A stretch of 30,555 nt of DNA from an uncultured Lachnospiraceae bacterium (GTDB lineage Bacteria; Bacillota; Clostridia; Lachnospirales; Lachnospiraceae), in contig CAJTVN010000043.1 of NCBI GenBank assembly GCA_910579685.1, forward strand, positions 1 through 30,555, read 5' to 3'. The position numbers and the translations under genes are program-made. Every line of letters starts with the position of its first letter. Position 1 is the stretch's first letter. The notes beneath the pieces are model-generated. The model was not told the origin of the DNA. It was given only the letters and a program-made list of their open reading frames with translations, and searched no databases. Shown in pieces: positions 22,532-30,127 of this stretch.

Positions 22532-23722
22532 ATGGGAAAGGGACAAAACCAATCGAAAGCTGTATTCACCCGGGATTTTTTGTTAATCTTCCTGGCCGGC
22601 GGGGCAATCCGCATCTGCTACCAGATGCAGGGAACCGTCATGCCTCTTTACGGGAATGCGCTTGGTTTTACGGCGGCGATGGTAGGGACCTCAACCACGG
22701 TCTGCACGATTGCCTCCCTCATGCTCCGGCCCGTTCTGGGGATCTGGCTGGACCGATATGGCCGCCGTGTTATCGTGCTGTGCGGGACGGGACTGTTCGT
22801 GCTGGCCACATGGCTGTGCGGCCTGTCCGGCAGTTTTGCCGTGCTGCTTCTGCTGCGGGCCATGCAGGGATTTGGCTTTGCGGCCCACACGACGGCTGTT
22901 AACACCATGGCGACGGATGTTCTGCCGGAGGAGCGTATGGCGGAAGGGATCGGCTATATGGGGCTGACCGGATCGGTTTCCCTTGCCCTCGCCCCCGCAT
23001 TCGCCCTGGCCCTGATCGACAAAGAACGATACCGGAGGGGATTTAACGGCGCGTTCCTGGTAGGGACGCTGGCGGTGGTCTGCCTTCTGGCGGTTAAAAA
23101 CGTAAAAGGCAGGGCGAAGGCTTCGCCTGCCGGAGACCGTCAGATTCAGGGGCTGGAGCGCTTTTGGGAAAAACAGGCGTTAAAGCCCGCGCTCATCATG
23201 CTGATCCTGGGAGCCTGCTATGCGGGGCTTTCCACCTTCCTGGCTATTTATGCGCTGGATAAAGGGTTTTCCCCGGTGCATGTGAGTGTTTATTTTACGG
23301 TCAATGCGATCGCCACGGCACTGGCGCGCCTGTTCGGAAGCAGCATGATGCGGTTGACAGGGGCGAAGAGAGGGATGTTTGCGGCGGCGGGACTTTGTAT
23401 GACCGCATTTGTGCTGATTCCCGTCTCCACATCCGCCGCAGGGCTTTGGATAGCGGCAGCTCTGCATGGGTTTGGGTATGGCACCATCTATCCGCAGCTG
23501 AATGCCATGGCGGTCATGCGTGCGGCGCCGGAGAGGCGGGGTACCGCCATGGCGACTTTTCTGACCGGCATGGATATCGGCGTGGGATTCGGCGCCGGTT
23601 TCTGGGGAATCGTCGTTGACCGGATCGGTATGGATCAGATGTTTTATATCTGCGCCGCGGTGACGGCCGTTGTCTATGCGGCTTACAGGCTGCTGCTGCC
23701 CGTCACGGATGAAGGAAAATAG
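22532..23722 (+). CDS. MFS transporter
   Basis: The 396-residue protein has about 12 hydrophobic segments and classical major facilitator loops: DRYGRRVIVLCG after the second helix, RAMQGFGFAAHTTAVNTMAT, and a second copy-like loop near GAKRGMFAAAG. The family tail GTAMATFLTGMDIGVGFGAGFW is clear. It is the last gene of the operon, starting five nt after the pseudo-esterase stop. It may export a released product or a toxic analogue, or import a related compound. The substrate is unknown. Its stop is only eight nt from the convergent GyrI-like gene end. Confidence 0.9.
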   Translation: MGKGQNQSKAVFTRDFLLIFLAGGAIRICYQMQGTVMPLYGNALGFTAAMVGTSTTVCTIASLMLRPVLGIWLDRYGRRVIVLCGTGLFVLATWLCGLSGSFAVLLLLRAMQGFGFAAHTTAVNTMATDVLPEERMAEGIGYMGLTGSVSLALAPAFALALIDKERYRRGFNGAFLVGTLAVVCLLAVKNVKGRAKASPAGDRQIQGLERFWEKQALKPALIMLILGACYAGLSTFLAIYALDKGFSPVHVSVYFTVNAIATALARLFGSSMMRLTGAKRGMFAAAGLCMTAFVLIPVSTSAAGLWIAAALHGFGYGTIYPQLNAMAVMRAAPERRGTAMATFLTGMDIGVGFGAGFWGIVVDRIGMDQMFYICAAVTAVVYAAYRLLLPVTDEGK

Positions 23723-23730
23723 GAGCTGGA

Positions 23731-24219
23731 TCATTCGGTAACAATGGAAATTCCATAATCCAGAATCACATTTCCCTTCTCGTCCGGCGTGGTGTATCTG
23801 GGACAATTGTACCGCTCAAAGCACCAGTCGTCCTCTTTTCGTTTCAGGCCATGCGCCTTTAATTCCTCCAGACACCTGTTATGGGTGTCTATGGAGTAGA
23901 ATTCTCCGTCTTTTTCACCGCCATAGAGGTAAAAAACGGCATAATCCAAAGGCTCCATGTCCACGGCCTCAAAGCCTTCCGGAACCTTGGTGCCTGCCGG
24001 AAAAAACATTCCGATCCAGTATTCCGGCTTACCGCCGGTTACACGGACCGCACCGATATAGCCGTGGTCATTGATGGGAAGGCCATCGATGGCTTCCAGA
24101 TTTTCAAACCAACGATTCGCCCACCATTCCTCCCAGTTACCGCCGTTCTCATATCTTTTCCCGATAAAACGCACGGCGGGAGCGCTCTCTTTTTCCATCT
24201 TCAGAATTTTGACAGACAT
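23731..24219 (-). CDS. GyrI-like/effector-binding domain protein
   Basis: The 162-residue protein is a SOUL/GyrI-like small-molecule binding domain. VKILKMEKESAPAVRFIGKRY is the first strand-helix unit, YIGAVRVTGGKPEYWIGMFF the middle, and YAVFYLYGG..FCLEELKAHG-like strands with a C-terminal FERYNCPRYTTP block complete the fold. There is no DNA-binding domain, so it is a stand-alone sensor or small enzyme. The start was placed at MSVKIL, with GGAGG eight bases upstream, rather than 15 nt earlier. It converges with the MFS gene. Function unknown. Confidence 0.8.
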   Translation of the reverse strand: MSVKILKMEKESAPAVRFIGKRYENGGNWEEWWANRWFENLEAIDGLPINDHGYIGAVRVTGGKPEYWIGMFFPAGTKVPEGFEAVDMEPLDYAVFYLYGGEKDGEFYSIDTHNRCLEELKAHGLKRKEDDWCFERYNCPRYTTPDEKGNVILDYGISIVTE

Positions 24220-24241
24220 TTTCGTTACCTCCAATCACAGC

Positions 24242-24270
24242 TTGTAAAATAAGTGGGTATGATTTACAAT
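24242..24270 (+). promoter_or_regulatory. Candidate promoter for the P-loop kinase gene
   Basis: TTGTAA (24242-24247) and TACAAT (24265-24270) are separated by 17 bases. The next start codon is at 24337. The boxes are imperfect, and the region also lies just upstream of the minus-strand GyrI-like gene. Confidence 0.4.
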
Positions 24271-24297
24271 TTATATTAACATGAGCCGCAAAGGGAA

Positions 24298-24323
24298 ACA
24301 ATCCTGAAAATATTGAAAATCCG
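24298..24323 (+). repeat. 26-bp direct repeat, copy 1
   Basis: The 26 bases match 29978-30003 at 24 positions in the same orientation. The core is ACAATCCTGAAAA then a T/C then ATT, then AAAATCCG. It lies immediately upstream of the kinase ribosome binding site. Copy 2 is inside the larger dispersed repeat after thrS. Confidence 0.5.
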
Positions 24324-24336
24324 GAGGAAATCAGAC

Positions 24337-24855
24337 ATGATTCTTTTCATTGCCGGCGCTTCCCATACGGGAAAGACCGCCCTTGCGCAGAGGCTTCTCA
24401 AACAGTATCAGTATCCCTATTTGTCCATTGACCATTTAAAGATGGGACTGATCCGCAGCGGACACACGTCCCTCACGCCCATGAGCAGTGATGAGGAGCT
24501 GACAAAATATCTGTGGCCGATTGTCCGTGAGATGGTAAAAACCGCTGTAGAGAACCGTCAGAATCTCATTGTGGAGGGGTGTTATATTCCGTTTGACTGG
24601 GAAAGGCACTTTGAAAAGGAGTATCTGGACCATATAAAATATTATTGTCTTGTGATGAGTGAGAATTATATCAGGAATCATTTTTCTGACATAAAAAAAT
24701 ATGCCAGCGTCATTGAAGAGCGGATGGACGACGAGTACTGTACCATGGAGAGCGTGCTTAGGGATAATAAGGCGGTTCTGGAGCTATGTGAGAGATACAG
24801 GGTAAATTATATCTTGATTGATAAGGAATACCAGATTGACATGATGCCAGGGTGA
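24337..24855 (+). CDS. P-loop nucleotide/small-molecule kinase-like protein
   Basis: The 172-residue protein starts with a hydrophobic strand and Walker A GASHTGKT at residues 6-13. YLSIDHLKMGLI resembles the lid/substrate helix of adenylate- and shikimate-type kinases. NLIVEGCYI is a second nucleotide-site strand. No clear Walker B Asp or family-specific motif fixes the substrate. GGAGG lies nine bases before the ATG. The last codons (DMMPG and stop) lie inside a dispersed repeat, so the C-terminus has been rewritten or truncated. It may be a phosphotransferase against a small molecule; that is inferred from the fold. Confidence 0.8.
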   Translation: MILFIAGASHTGKTALAQRLLKQYQYPYLSIDHLKMGLIRSGHTSLTPMSSDEELTKYLWPIVREMVKTAVENRQNLIVEGCYIPFDWERHFEKEYLDHIKYYCLVMSENYIRNHFSDIKKYASVIEERMDDEYCTMESVLRDNKAVLELCERYRVNYILIDKEYQIDMMPG

Positions 24856-24889
24856 AAGTACGGGGTGCGAAACAATCCGCAGGCATCAT
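24841..24889 (-). repeat. Dispersed intergenic repeat, copy A (inverted)
   Basis: The 49-bp unit has 8-bp inverted ends (ATGATGCC and GGCATCAT). On the minus strand its core TGATGCCTGCGGAT, one variable base, GTTTCGCAC matches 29943-29966 of copy B. It supplies the stop codon of the kinase gene. A palindrome GTCAAAA/TTTTGAC follows at 24892-24909 and also has a counterpart near copy B. Confidence 0.65.
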
Positions 24890-24964
24890 GGGTCAAAATA
24901 CCTTTTGACATAAAAGCGGAAGGCGGAGCTGACGTTTGCGATTTTGATATGGGAGGAAAAAGAT

Positions 24965-26485
24965 TTGACGATTGAGGAAATTGTACGTGGCGAATCAAAG
25001 AATGTTGAGTTCAAAGCGAAACTGCCGCAGGACTCTGCCAAATATATCAAAACCATTATTGCCTTTGCAAACACACAGGGCGGTTGTCTGGTCGTCGGAG
25101 TAGATGACATGTCGCAGAAAGTGATAGGGGTTGACGACGATTCTGCTTTTCAAATCATGGATAGCATTGCAAATGCTGTCGCTGATTCGTGCGTACCGCA
25201 GATTGTCCCGAATATAGAACTACAGACGATTGACAAACATACGGTCATTGTGGTCACAGTCGCACCGGAACCAAACAGGCCATACTATTTAAAATCAAAA
25301 GGGAAAGAGCTTGGAACATATATTCGGCTTGCGGGCACATCCAGACCGGCATCTTACGAAAAAATCAAAGAACTGGAAATGGAAGGCGCTCATATTTCAT
25401 GGGATGAATTGACATGTATAGGGTATGAGGTCACGGATAAGGAGATAAAAGAACTTTGCAGGGATATTATGCAATACCGGGAAGAGGCAGGAATGCCTAA
25501 AAGAAATGTGACAGACACCCAGCTTATCAATTGGAAACTTTTGCGAAATACAGGAACATCATTCCTTGCATCAAATGCCTTTGTCCTGTTGGTATCGGAT
25601 TTTTTCCCTTATTCTAAAACACAGTGTGCAGTGTTTAAGGGAAAAGAGAGAACGGTTTTTCTTGATAAAAGGGAATTTACCGGTCCTGTCTATAAACAAA
25701 TTGAGGAGGCAATATCATTTGTTCTACGCAATATCCGGTTAGGGGCAGTAATTGAGGGGTTGGTCAGAAAAGAATCTTATGAGCTTCCAGTAGAAGCAAT
25801 TCGTGAAATGCTTGTCAATGCGCACTGTCATCGAAATATGACAGATACTTCCTGCGTGCAAGTGGCAGTGTATGATGACCGTTTGGAGGTCACATCACCG
25901 GGAGGACTTTATAACGGGCTTACTTTTGAAGAGATTATGAGCGGACATTCGAAGCTCAGGAATAGGGCGATCGCTAATGTTTTTAATCAAATGGGGCTTG
26001 TTGAAGCGTGGGGAACCGGAATTCGAAGGATAAAAGAAGCGGCAAAAAGTTACGGTCTTCCAAGTCCGGAAATATTGGTTTTTGATAATATGTTTCGAGT
26101 GAATCTCTACCGCAGCCCAATGGCAGAAGGGCAGAAGGATTATGATAAGGTATTTTATAAAAATGAACAAAGCATCGGAGAAGCATCGGAGAAGCATCGG
26201 AGAAGCATCGGAGAAACATCGGAGAAGCATCGGAAGCAGTACAATACGGATTTGAATGATACGCAGATAAGGATTTTGGAGCTTTTGTCTGTGGATGCAT
26301 ATCTTTCAGCCGCCAAAATGGCCAAACAGCTTGGCATGGCAAGCAGGAATGTTGAGGCGAATATCAAAAAACTGAAAGAAAAGGGTATTTTAATCCGTCA
26401 TGGTTTTCCCAAAACCGGGTATTGGGAGATAAAAAAGGATCAGGTTTTGGTTCGGGAGGAAACGGTATGGACAAGAAATATGTGA
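24965..26485 (+). CDS. AlbA_2/Schlafen-domain regulator with HATPase and wHTH
   Basis: The 506-residue protein has an AlbA_2 (Schlafen-like) domain at the start (SKNVEFKAKLPQDS and AFANTQGGCLVVGVDD). A GHKL-type ATP-binding segment (EAIREMLVNAHCHRNM then VTSPGGLYNG) lies near residue 275. The C-terminal winged helix has ILELLSVDAYLSAAKMAKQL. A low-complexity linker (SIGEASEKHRR repeats) lies near residues 403-424. TTG at 24965 has GGAGG eight bases upstream and gives MTIEEIVRGESKN, the family's typical start; the upstream openings lack a site. Family members are often called ATP-binding transcriptional regulators. It overlaps the first acetyltransferase by 19 nt. Its binding target is unknown. 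Confidence 0.88.
   Translation: MTIEEIVRGESKNVEFKAKLPQDSAKYIKTIIAFANTQGGCLVVGVDDMSQKVIGVDDDSAFQIMDSIANAVADSCVPQIVPNIELQTIDKHTVIVVTVAPEPNRPYYLKSKGKELGTYIRLAGTSRPASYEKIKELEMEGAHISWDELTCIGYEVTDKEIKELCRDIMQYREEAGMPKRNVTDTQLINWKLLRNTGTSFLASNAFVLLVSDFFPYSKTQCAVFKGKERTVFLDKREFTGPVYKQIEEAISFVLRNIRLGAVIEGLVRKESYELPVEAIREMLVNAHCHRNMTDTSCVQVAVYDDRLEVTSPGGLYNGLTFEEIMSGHSKLRNRAIANVFNQMGLVEAWGTGIRRIKEAAKSYGLPSPEILVFDNMFRVNLYRSPMAEGQKDYDKVFYKNEQSIGEASEKHRRSIGETSEKHRKQYNTDLNDTQIRILELLSVDAYLSAAKMAKQLGMASRNVEANIKKLKEKGILIRHGFPKTGYWEIKKDQVLVREETVWTRNM
26171..26234 (+). repeat. 11-bp tandem repeat inside the AlbA_2 regulator gene
   Basis: The unit AGCATCGGAGA occurs in five complete copies (the fifth has one change) plus nine bases of a sixth, end to end. 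Because 11 is not a multiple of three, gain or loss of one unit would shift the reading frame. Three units make a 33-bp, 11-residue period (SIGEASEKHRR). Such arrays are prone to slippage. Confidence 0.9.
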
Positions 26486-26940
26486 CAGCGGATGCGGATA
26501 TGGCAGATGCGATTTACAGGGTTTTGCACACAACCATTGAAACGATTTATCCCAGGTATTACCCGAAGGAGGCAACGGAGTTCTTTTGCAGGCATCACAG
26601 CAGGGAACATGTCCTGGAGGGGATAGCGTCCGGAAATATGGGAGTGCTTATGGAGAACCATGTCATTGTGGGAACCGGCTGCTTTGACAGGAACCATATC
26701 ACGGGAGTGTATGTGCTGCCCGCATACCAGAAGCGGGGCTGCGGGTCGCAGATCATGGATCATCTGGAAGCGGAAATTGCAAAAAGGTATGATACGGCTG
26801 TCCTGGATGCGTCCCTTCCGGCGGTATGTCTCTATGAAAAGCGGGGATACCGGACCGTGGGGCATGGAATTTATGAACTGGAAAATGAGGGAAAGCTGGT
26901 TTATGAGATTATGGAGAAAGGGCTGAGAGGGACGAGATAG
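26467..26940 (+). CDS. GNAT family N-acetyltransferase
   Basis: The 157-residue protein has the acetyl-CoA-binding motif VYVLPAYQKRGCGSQIMDHL. The C-terminal beta-strand ALDASLPAVCLYEKRGYRTV resembles a typical GNAT beta5-alpha4-beta6 unit. The ATG follows GGAGG by seven bases, inside the end of the AlbA_2 regulator gene, so translation is probably coupled. The acceptor amine is unknown. Confidence 0.9.
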   Translation: MDKKYVTADADMADAIYRVLHTTIETIYPRYYPKEATEFFCRHHSREHVLEGIASGNMGVLMENHVIVGTGCFDRNHITGVYVLPAYQKRGCGSQIMDHLEAEIAKRYDTAVLDASLPAVCLYEKRGYRTVGHGIYELENEGKLVYEIMEKGLRGTR

Positions 26941-26990
26941 GCGCCCCTTTATTTCCGTGAGCAATGAGCCAAGCGGCTGCGAGGTTATAT

Positions 26991-27437
26991 ATGGAGCTAT
27001 TAATGGGTGAGACAACGGATATTGACTCCTGGATGAATTTGGTAAAACAGGTCAGCTGGAATTTCCCGGGGTTGGAAACAACAGAAAACATAGATGAACA
27101 CAGAGATACCGTGCTTAAATTTATGGACAAGAAACAGGCTCTGTGTGTCAAAAATAAAGAAGAAATTATTGGTGTTCTTCTGTTTTCACGCAAAAGGAAT
27201 ATGATTTGCTGTCTGGCTGTTCACCCTGCGTATAGAAAACAAGGCATTGCTTCCCTTCTTTTAGAAAGAGCGCTGTCAGAGTTGGACAGACACAAAAAAA
27301 TAACAGTTTCTACTTTTCGCAAAAATGACGGAAAAGGAATTGCGCCCAGAGCGCTGTATAAGAAATTTGGATTCGAAGAAGCCGAACTTACGGAAGAATT
27401 TGGATATCCTAATCAAGTGTTTGTTTTATTTCCATAA
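26991..27437 (+). CDS. GNAT family N-acetyltransferase (second)
   Basis: The protein of about 148 residues has the GNAT motif LAVHPAYRKQGIASLLLERAL and ends in the beta-strand block ALYKKFGFEEAELTEEFG. ATG at 26991 has GAGG six bases upstream; ATG at 27003 (MGETTD) also has GGAG and may be the true start. An ATG at 26964 lacks a ribosome binding site. It lies 50 nt after the first acetyltransferase stop and shares its transcript. Substrate unknown. Confidence 0.85.
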   Translation: MELLMGETTDIDSWMNLVKQVSWNFPGLETTENIDEHRDTVLKFMDKKQALCVKNKEEIIGVLLFSRKRNMICCLAVHPAYRKQGIASLLLERALSELDRHKKITVSTFRKNDGKGIAPRALYKKFGFEEAELTEEFGYPNQVFVLFP

Positions 27438-27470
27438 ATTTCAATCGTGCCGTTTGGGTCAACATGAGCA

Positions 27471-27499
27471 TTGACAAAATAAAGAAGTTGTGATAATGT
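27471..27499 (+). promoter_or_regulatory. Promoter of the thrS T-box leader
   Basis: TTGACA (27471-27476, perfect) is followed 17 bases later by TAATGT (27494-27499); GATAAT overlaps as a 15-spaced alternative. The T-box begins just downstream. Confidence 0.65.
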
Positions 27500-27505
27500 A
27501 CCCTC

Positions 27506-27762
27506 AATAACATAAGAAAAGCGAAGACGGAAAAAAGTAGTTTAGTTGGAAACATCCAGAGAGAATAGTGCTTGGTGGAAGCTATTTATGTGGAAATTAG
27601 ACGAAAACCATTCCAGAGCCGTAATGCTGAAATGAGTAAGTGTTACCGTATGCCTGCGTTAAAGGATAGGATTTGATAGAATCTGAAGTGAAAAGTTAAG
27701 GTGGAACCGTGCTAAGTGCACCCTTAAGACTATGTGATTATGGTCTTATGGGTGCTTTTCTT
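27506..27762 (+). ncRNA. T-box riboswitch, threonine type
   Basis: The leader shows the T-box landmarks: CATCCAGAGAGA and TGGTGGAAGC in stem I, GTGAAAAGTTAAGGTGGAACC as the conserved T-box block (T-box at 27697-27712), and a terminator stem right after. The 3' side of stem I carries GAAAACCATTCC. The triplet ACC at 27607-27609, followed by a conserved A, is the best specifier codon for tRNA-Thr. Uncharged tRNA-Thr would stabilise the antiterminator and allow thrS expression. The exact 5' end is approximate. Confidence 0.88.
27718..27762 (+). terminator. T-box regulated intrinsic terminator
   Basis: GCACCCTTAAGAC (27718-27730) pairs with GTCTTATGGGTGC (27743-27755) and is followed by TTTTCTT. 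It competes with the antiterminator that includes the T-box at 27697-27712. Confidence 0.85.
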
Positions 27763-27790
27763 ATGTTGTTGCCAAATAGTTAAAGCTGAT

Positions 27791-28002
27791 AGGTGATTGC
27801 GAAACAGTAAGTTGTTGAAATATTCAGACAATATTTCTCCTCAAATCCTGTTTCGCCAGGCATTCCATCAAGCCCAGTAAAGAATAAGTCAGTCGAGCAA
27901 AGGCTCTCCTGCCTTCTATGGTCTTGATTTCATGGCGAATAAGGCTTTTCGCAGAAAATATTGTCTGAATATTCTACAAATTTACAAGTTTCGCAATTAC
28001 CT
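27791..28002 (+). mobile_element. MITE-like 212-bp inverted-repeat insert between T-box and thrS
   Basis: The element has terminal inverted repeats AGGTGATTGCGAAAC (27791-27805) and GTTTCGCAATTACCT (27988-28002), differing at one base. Subterminal 18-bp arms match perfectly (AATATTCAGACAATATTT against its complement), and shorter internal pairing includes TTCGCCA/TGGCGAA. It can fold as one long hairpin and encodes no transposase. Flanks carry a near-duplicate (GTTAAAGCTGA left, GTTAAGCTGA right), which looks like an imperfect target-site duplication. It separates the T-box terminator from the thrS ribosome binding site. Confidence 0.7.
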
Positions 28003-28033
28003 GTTAAGCTGAAAGAGAAAGGAGCAACAAATT

Positions 28034-29803
28034 ATGAAGGTTCTACGAAAAAATGGAGAAATTGTAGAAGTAAACTTTGAAGAACAGGAGGGCAAAAAGG
28101 CGTTTTGGCATACGAGTGCACATGTGCTTGCACAGGCTGTAAAACGTTTATATCCGGAAACAAAGTGTGCCATTGGTCCGGCAATCGAAAATGGATTTTA
28201 TTATGATTTTCAGTTTGAATTTTCATTTTCAGAAGATCATTTAAAGACAATCGAAGCAGAAATGCGAAAGATCGTAAGGGAGTCTCTATCCTTGCAAGTC
28301 TATGAGAAGTCAAAAGAAGAAGCTCTTAGCTTTATGGAGAATGCGGATGAAAAGTATAAAATTGAACTGATTCAGGAACTGAATGATACAGAGCAAATTA
28401 GCTTCTATAAGCAGGGAGAATATGAGGAGTTTTGTGCAGGACCGCATATTTCTAATGTGTGTCAGATTAAAGCAATCAAACTATTGTCAGTGGCCGGAGC
28501 CTATTGGAGGGGCAGCGAAAAAAATCAAATGCTTACGAGAATCTATGGTATATCTTTTCCAAAAGCGGCGCAATTAGATGAATATCTGCATATGGTTGAA
28601 GAAGCAAAAGCAAGAGACCACAGAAAATTGGGAAAGGAACTTGGAATATTTACTATTTTTGATGAGGGACCAGGATTACCGGTATTCCTGCCAAAAGGAA
28701 TGATATTGAAGAACCTGCTGATTGATTATTGGAGGAAAATCCATCGCAGAGAAGGATATGTTGAAATTTCTACGCCTATTATGTTGGAGAGAAGTCTTTG
28801 GGAGATATCTGGTCATTGGGATTATTATAGAGATACCATGTACTCTCTTAAGGTTGAAGATGATGATTATGCAATCAAACCAATGAGTTGTCCAGGTGGA
28901 ATGTTGATGTATAAACTGGAACCAAGGTCATATAAGGAGCTCCCTATGCGAATGGGAGAATTAGGACTTGTGCATCGGAATGAAAAGTCCGGAACTTTAC
29001 ACGGCCTCATGAGAGTACGTTCATTTACACAGGATGACGCCCACATTCTTATGAGAGAAGATCAGGTGATCGATGAGATACAAGGTGTTATGCGTCTTAT
29101 TGATGAAGTTTACCGGAAGTTTGGTTTTTCATATGAGATTGAATTGTCAACGAGACCGGAGCATTCCATAGGAAGTGATGAGGATTGGCAGCTTGCTACG
29201 GAAGCTTTAGAAAAAGCAGTGCAGGAAATGGGTAAATCTTATGTGGTAAATGAAGGAGACGGTGCGTTCTATGGACCGAAACTTGATTTTCATCTAAAAG
29301 ATTCCATAGGCAGAACGTGGCAATGCGGAACAATACAGCTTGATTTCCAGCTTCCGCAAAGATTTGATATTGACTATATTGGGGCGGATGGAGAGAAACA
29401 TCGCCCGATTATGTTGCATAGAGTTGTATTTGGATCGATCGAACGTTTTATTGGCATTTTATTAGAACATTATGCGGGAAAATTTCCTGCGTGGATTGCA
29501 CCTGTTCAGGTTAAGGTTCTTCCGGTTTCAGATAAATATAATGATTATGCTAAGAAAGTTGAGGGATTTTTGGAAGGAAATGATATCCGGGCAGAAGTGG
29601 ATGCTAGAAGTGAGAAACTTGGATATAAAATTCGTGAAGCACGCTTGGATAAGGTGCCATATATGGTTATCGTAGGCGAAAACGAGAAAAAGAATATGTC
29701 TGTATCCGTAAGACAAAGAGACGCAGAGTTTGATAAACAGGACATGGGAGAAATGGGTCTTGAACAAGTGGTCAATTTGGTAAAGAGAGGTGAGATAGAA
29801 TGA
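28034..29803 (+). CDS. thrS: Threonyl-tRNA synthetase, TGS-less form
   Basis: The 589-residue class II synthetase begins directly at the editing domain. HTSAH (His26 and His30) and CAGPH near 134 form the zinc-dependent editing site that clears mischarged Ser-tRNA. The catalytic core follows: SCPGG with the zinc Cys, motif 2 as VHRNEKSGTLHG, the FTQDDAHIL segment and motif 3 as HRVVFGSIERF. An anticodon-binding domain from about residue 490 (APVQVKVLPVS) ends the protein. The N-terminal TGS domain of the about 640-residue form is missing, as in other Lachnospiraceae-like copies. GGAG precedes the ATG. Expression is governed by the upstream T-box. The sequence is AT-richer than its neighbours. 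Confidence 0.96.
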   Translation: MKVLRKNGEIVEVNFEEQEGKKAFWHTSAHVLAQAVKRLYPETKCAIGPAIENGFYYDFQFEFSFSEDHLKTIEAEMRKIVRESLSLQVYEKSKEEALSFMENADEKYKIELIQELNDTEQISFYKQGEYEEFCAGPHISNVCQIKAIKLLSVAGAYWRGSEKNQMLTRIYGISFPKAAQLDEYLHMVEEAKARDHRKLGKELGIFTIFDEGPGLPVFLPKGMILKNLLIDYWRKIHRREGYVEISTPIMLERSLWEISGHWDYYRDTMYSLKVEDDDYAIKPMSCPGGMLMYKLEPRSYKELPMRMGELGLVHRNEKSGTLHGLMRVRSFTQDDAHILMREDQVIDEIQGVMRLIDEVYRKFGFSYEIELSTRPEHSIGSDEDWQLATEALEKAVQEMGKSYVVNEGDGAFYGPKLDFHLKDSIGRTWQCGTIQLDFQLPQRFDIDYIGADGEKHRPIMLHRVVFGSIERFIGILLEHYAGKFPAWIAPVQVKVLPVSDKYNDYAKKVEGFLEGNDIRAEVDARSEKLGYKIREARLDKVPYMVIVGENEKKNMSVSVRQRDAEFDKQDMGEMGLEQVVNLVKRGEIE

Positions 29804-29876
29804 AAGTTTCGGAGATATTTTAGAAAGCATTTCAATTAGTTCTTCATGTCATGCTCATATAGTGTTATAATTTTTA

Positions 29877-29904
29877 GAAGAAAACTTGTGTGCAAGTTTT
29901 TCTT
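29877..29904 (+). terminator. Intrinsic terminator of thrS
   Basis: AAAACTTG (29881-29888) pairs with CAAGTTTT (29893-29900) around TGTG and continues into TCTTAT. It lies about 75 nt after the thrS stop. Confidence 0.8.
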
Positions 29905-29941
29905 ATATGTTACAGGTTTTTCTTTCCCTTATTTTTGCCCC

Positions 29942-30096
29942 CTGATGCCTGCGGATCGTTTCGCACTTTGTGCTCTCACAATCCTGAAAACATTCAAAAT
30001 CCGCCCTGTCTGGCTGCTTTTTCATGTTTTACGGATCCCAAAGTCATGCACAGATATGCAAGCATATCATGCATGACCTTTTGACCCTGGCATCAT
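29942..30096 (+). repeat. Dispersed intergenic repeat, copy B
   Basis: This copy runs from TGATGCCTGCGGAT near 29943 to CCTGGCATCAT at 30096, between the thrS terminator and the last gene. Its left core matches copy A (24841-24889, opposite strand) over 24 bases with one change. Its right end repeats the TTTTGACCC and CTGGCATCAT ends that also flank copy A. The middle is longer and includes the 26-bp direct repeat at 29978-30003. No open reading frame of note lies inside. Confidence 0.6.
29978..30003 (+). repeat. 26-bp direct repeat, copy 2
   Basis: It matches 24298-24323 at 24 of 26 bases in the same orientation. It sits in the middle of dispersed repeat copy B, upstream of the sugar isomerase gene. 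Confidence 0.5.
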
Positions 30097-30127
30097 AACA
30101 TATGGATAAAGAAAGGATGGAATGACA

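Noticed and set aside
26171..26234. CRISPR-like array
   Set aside because: The repeat is 11 bp with no spacers and lies inside a continuous reading frame.
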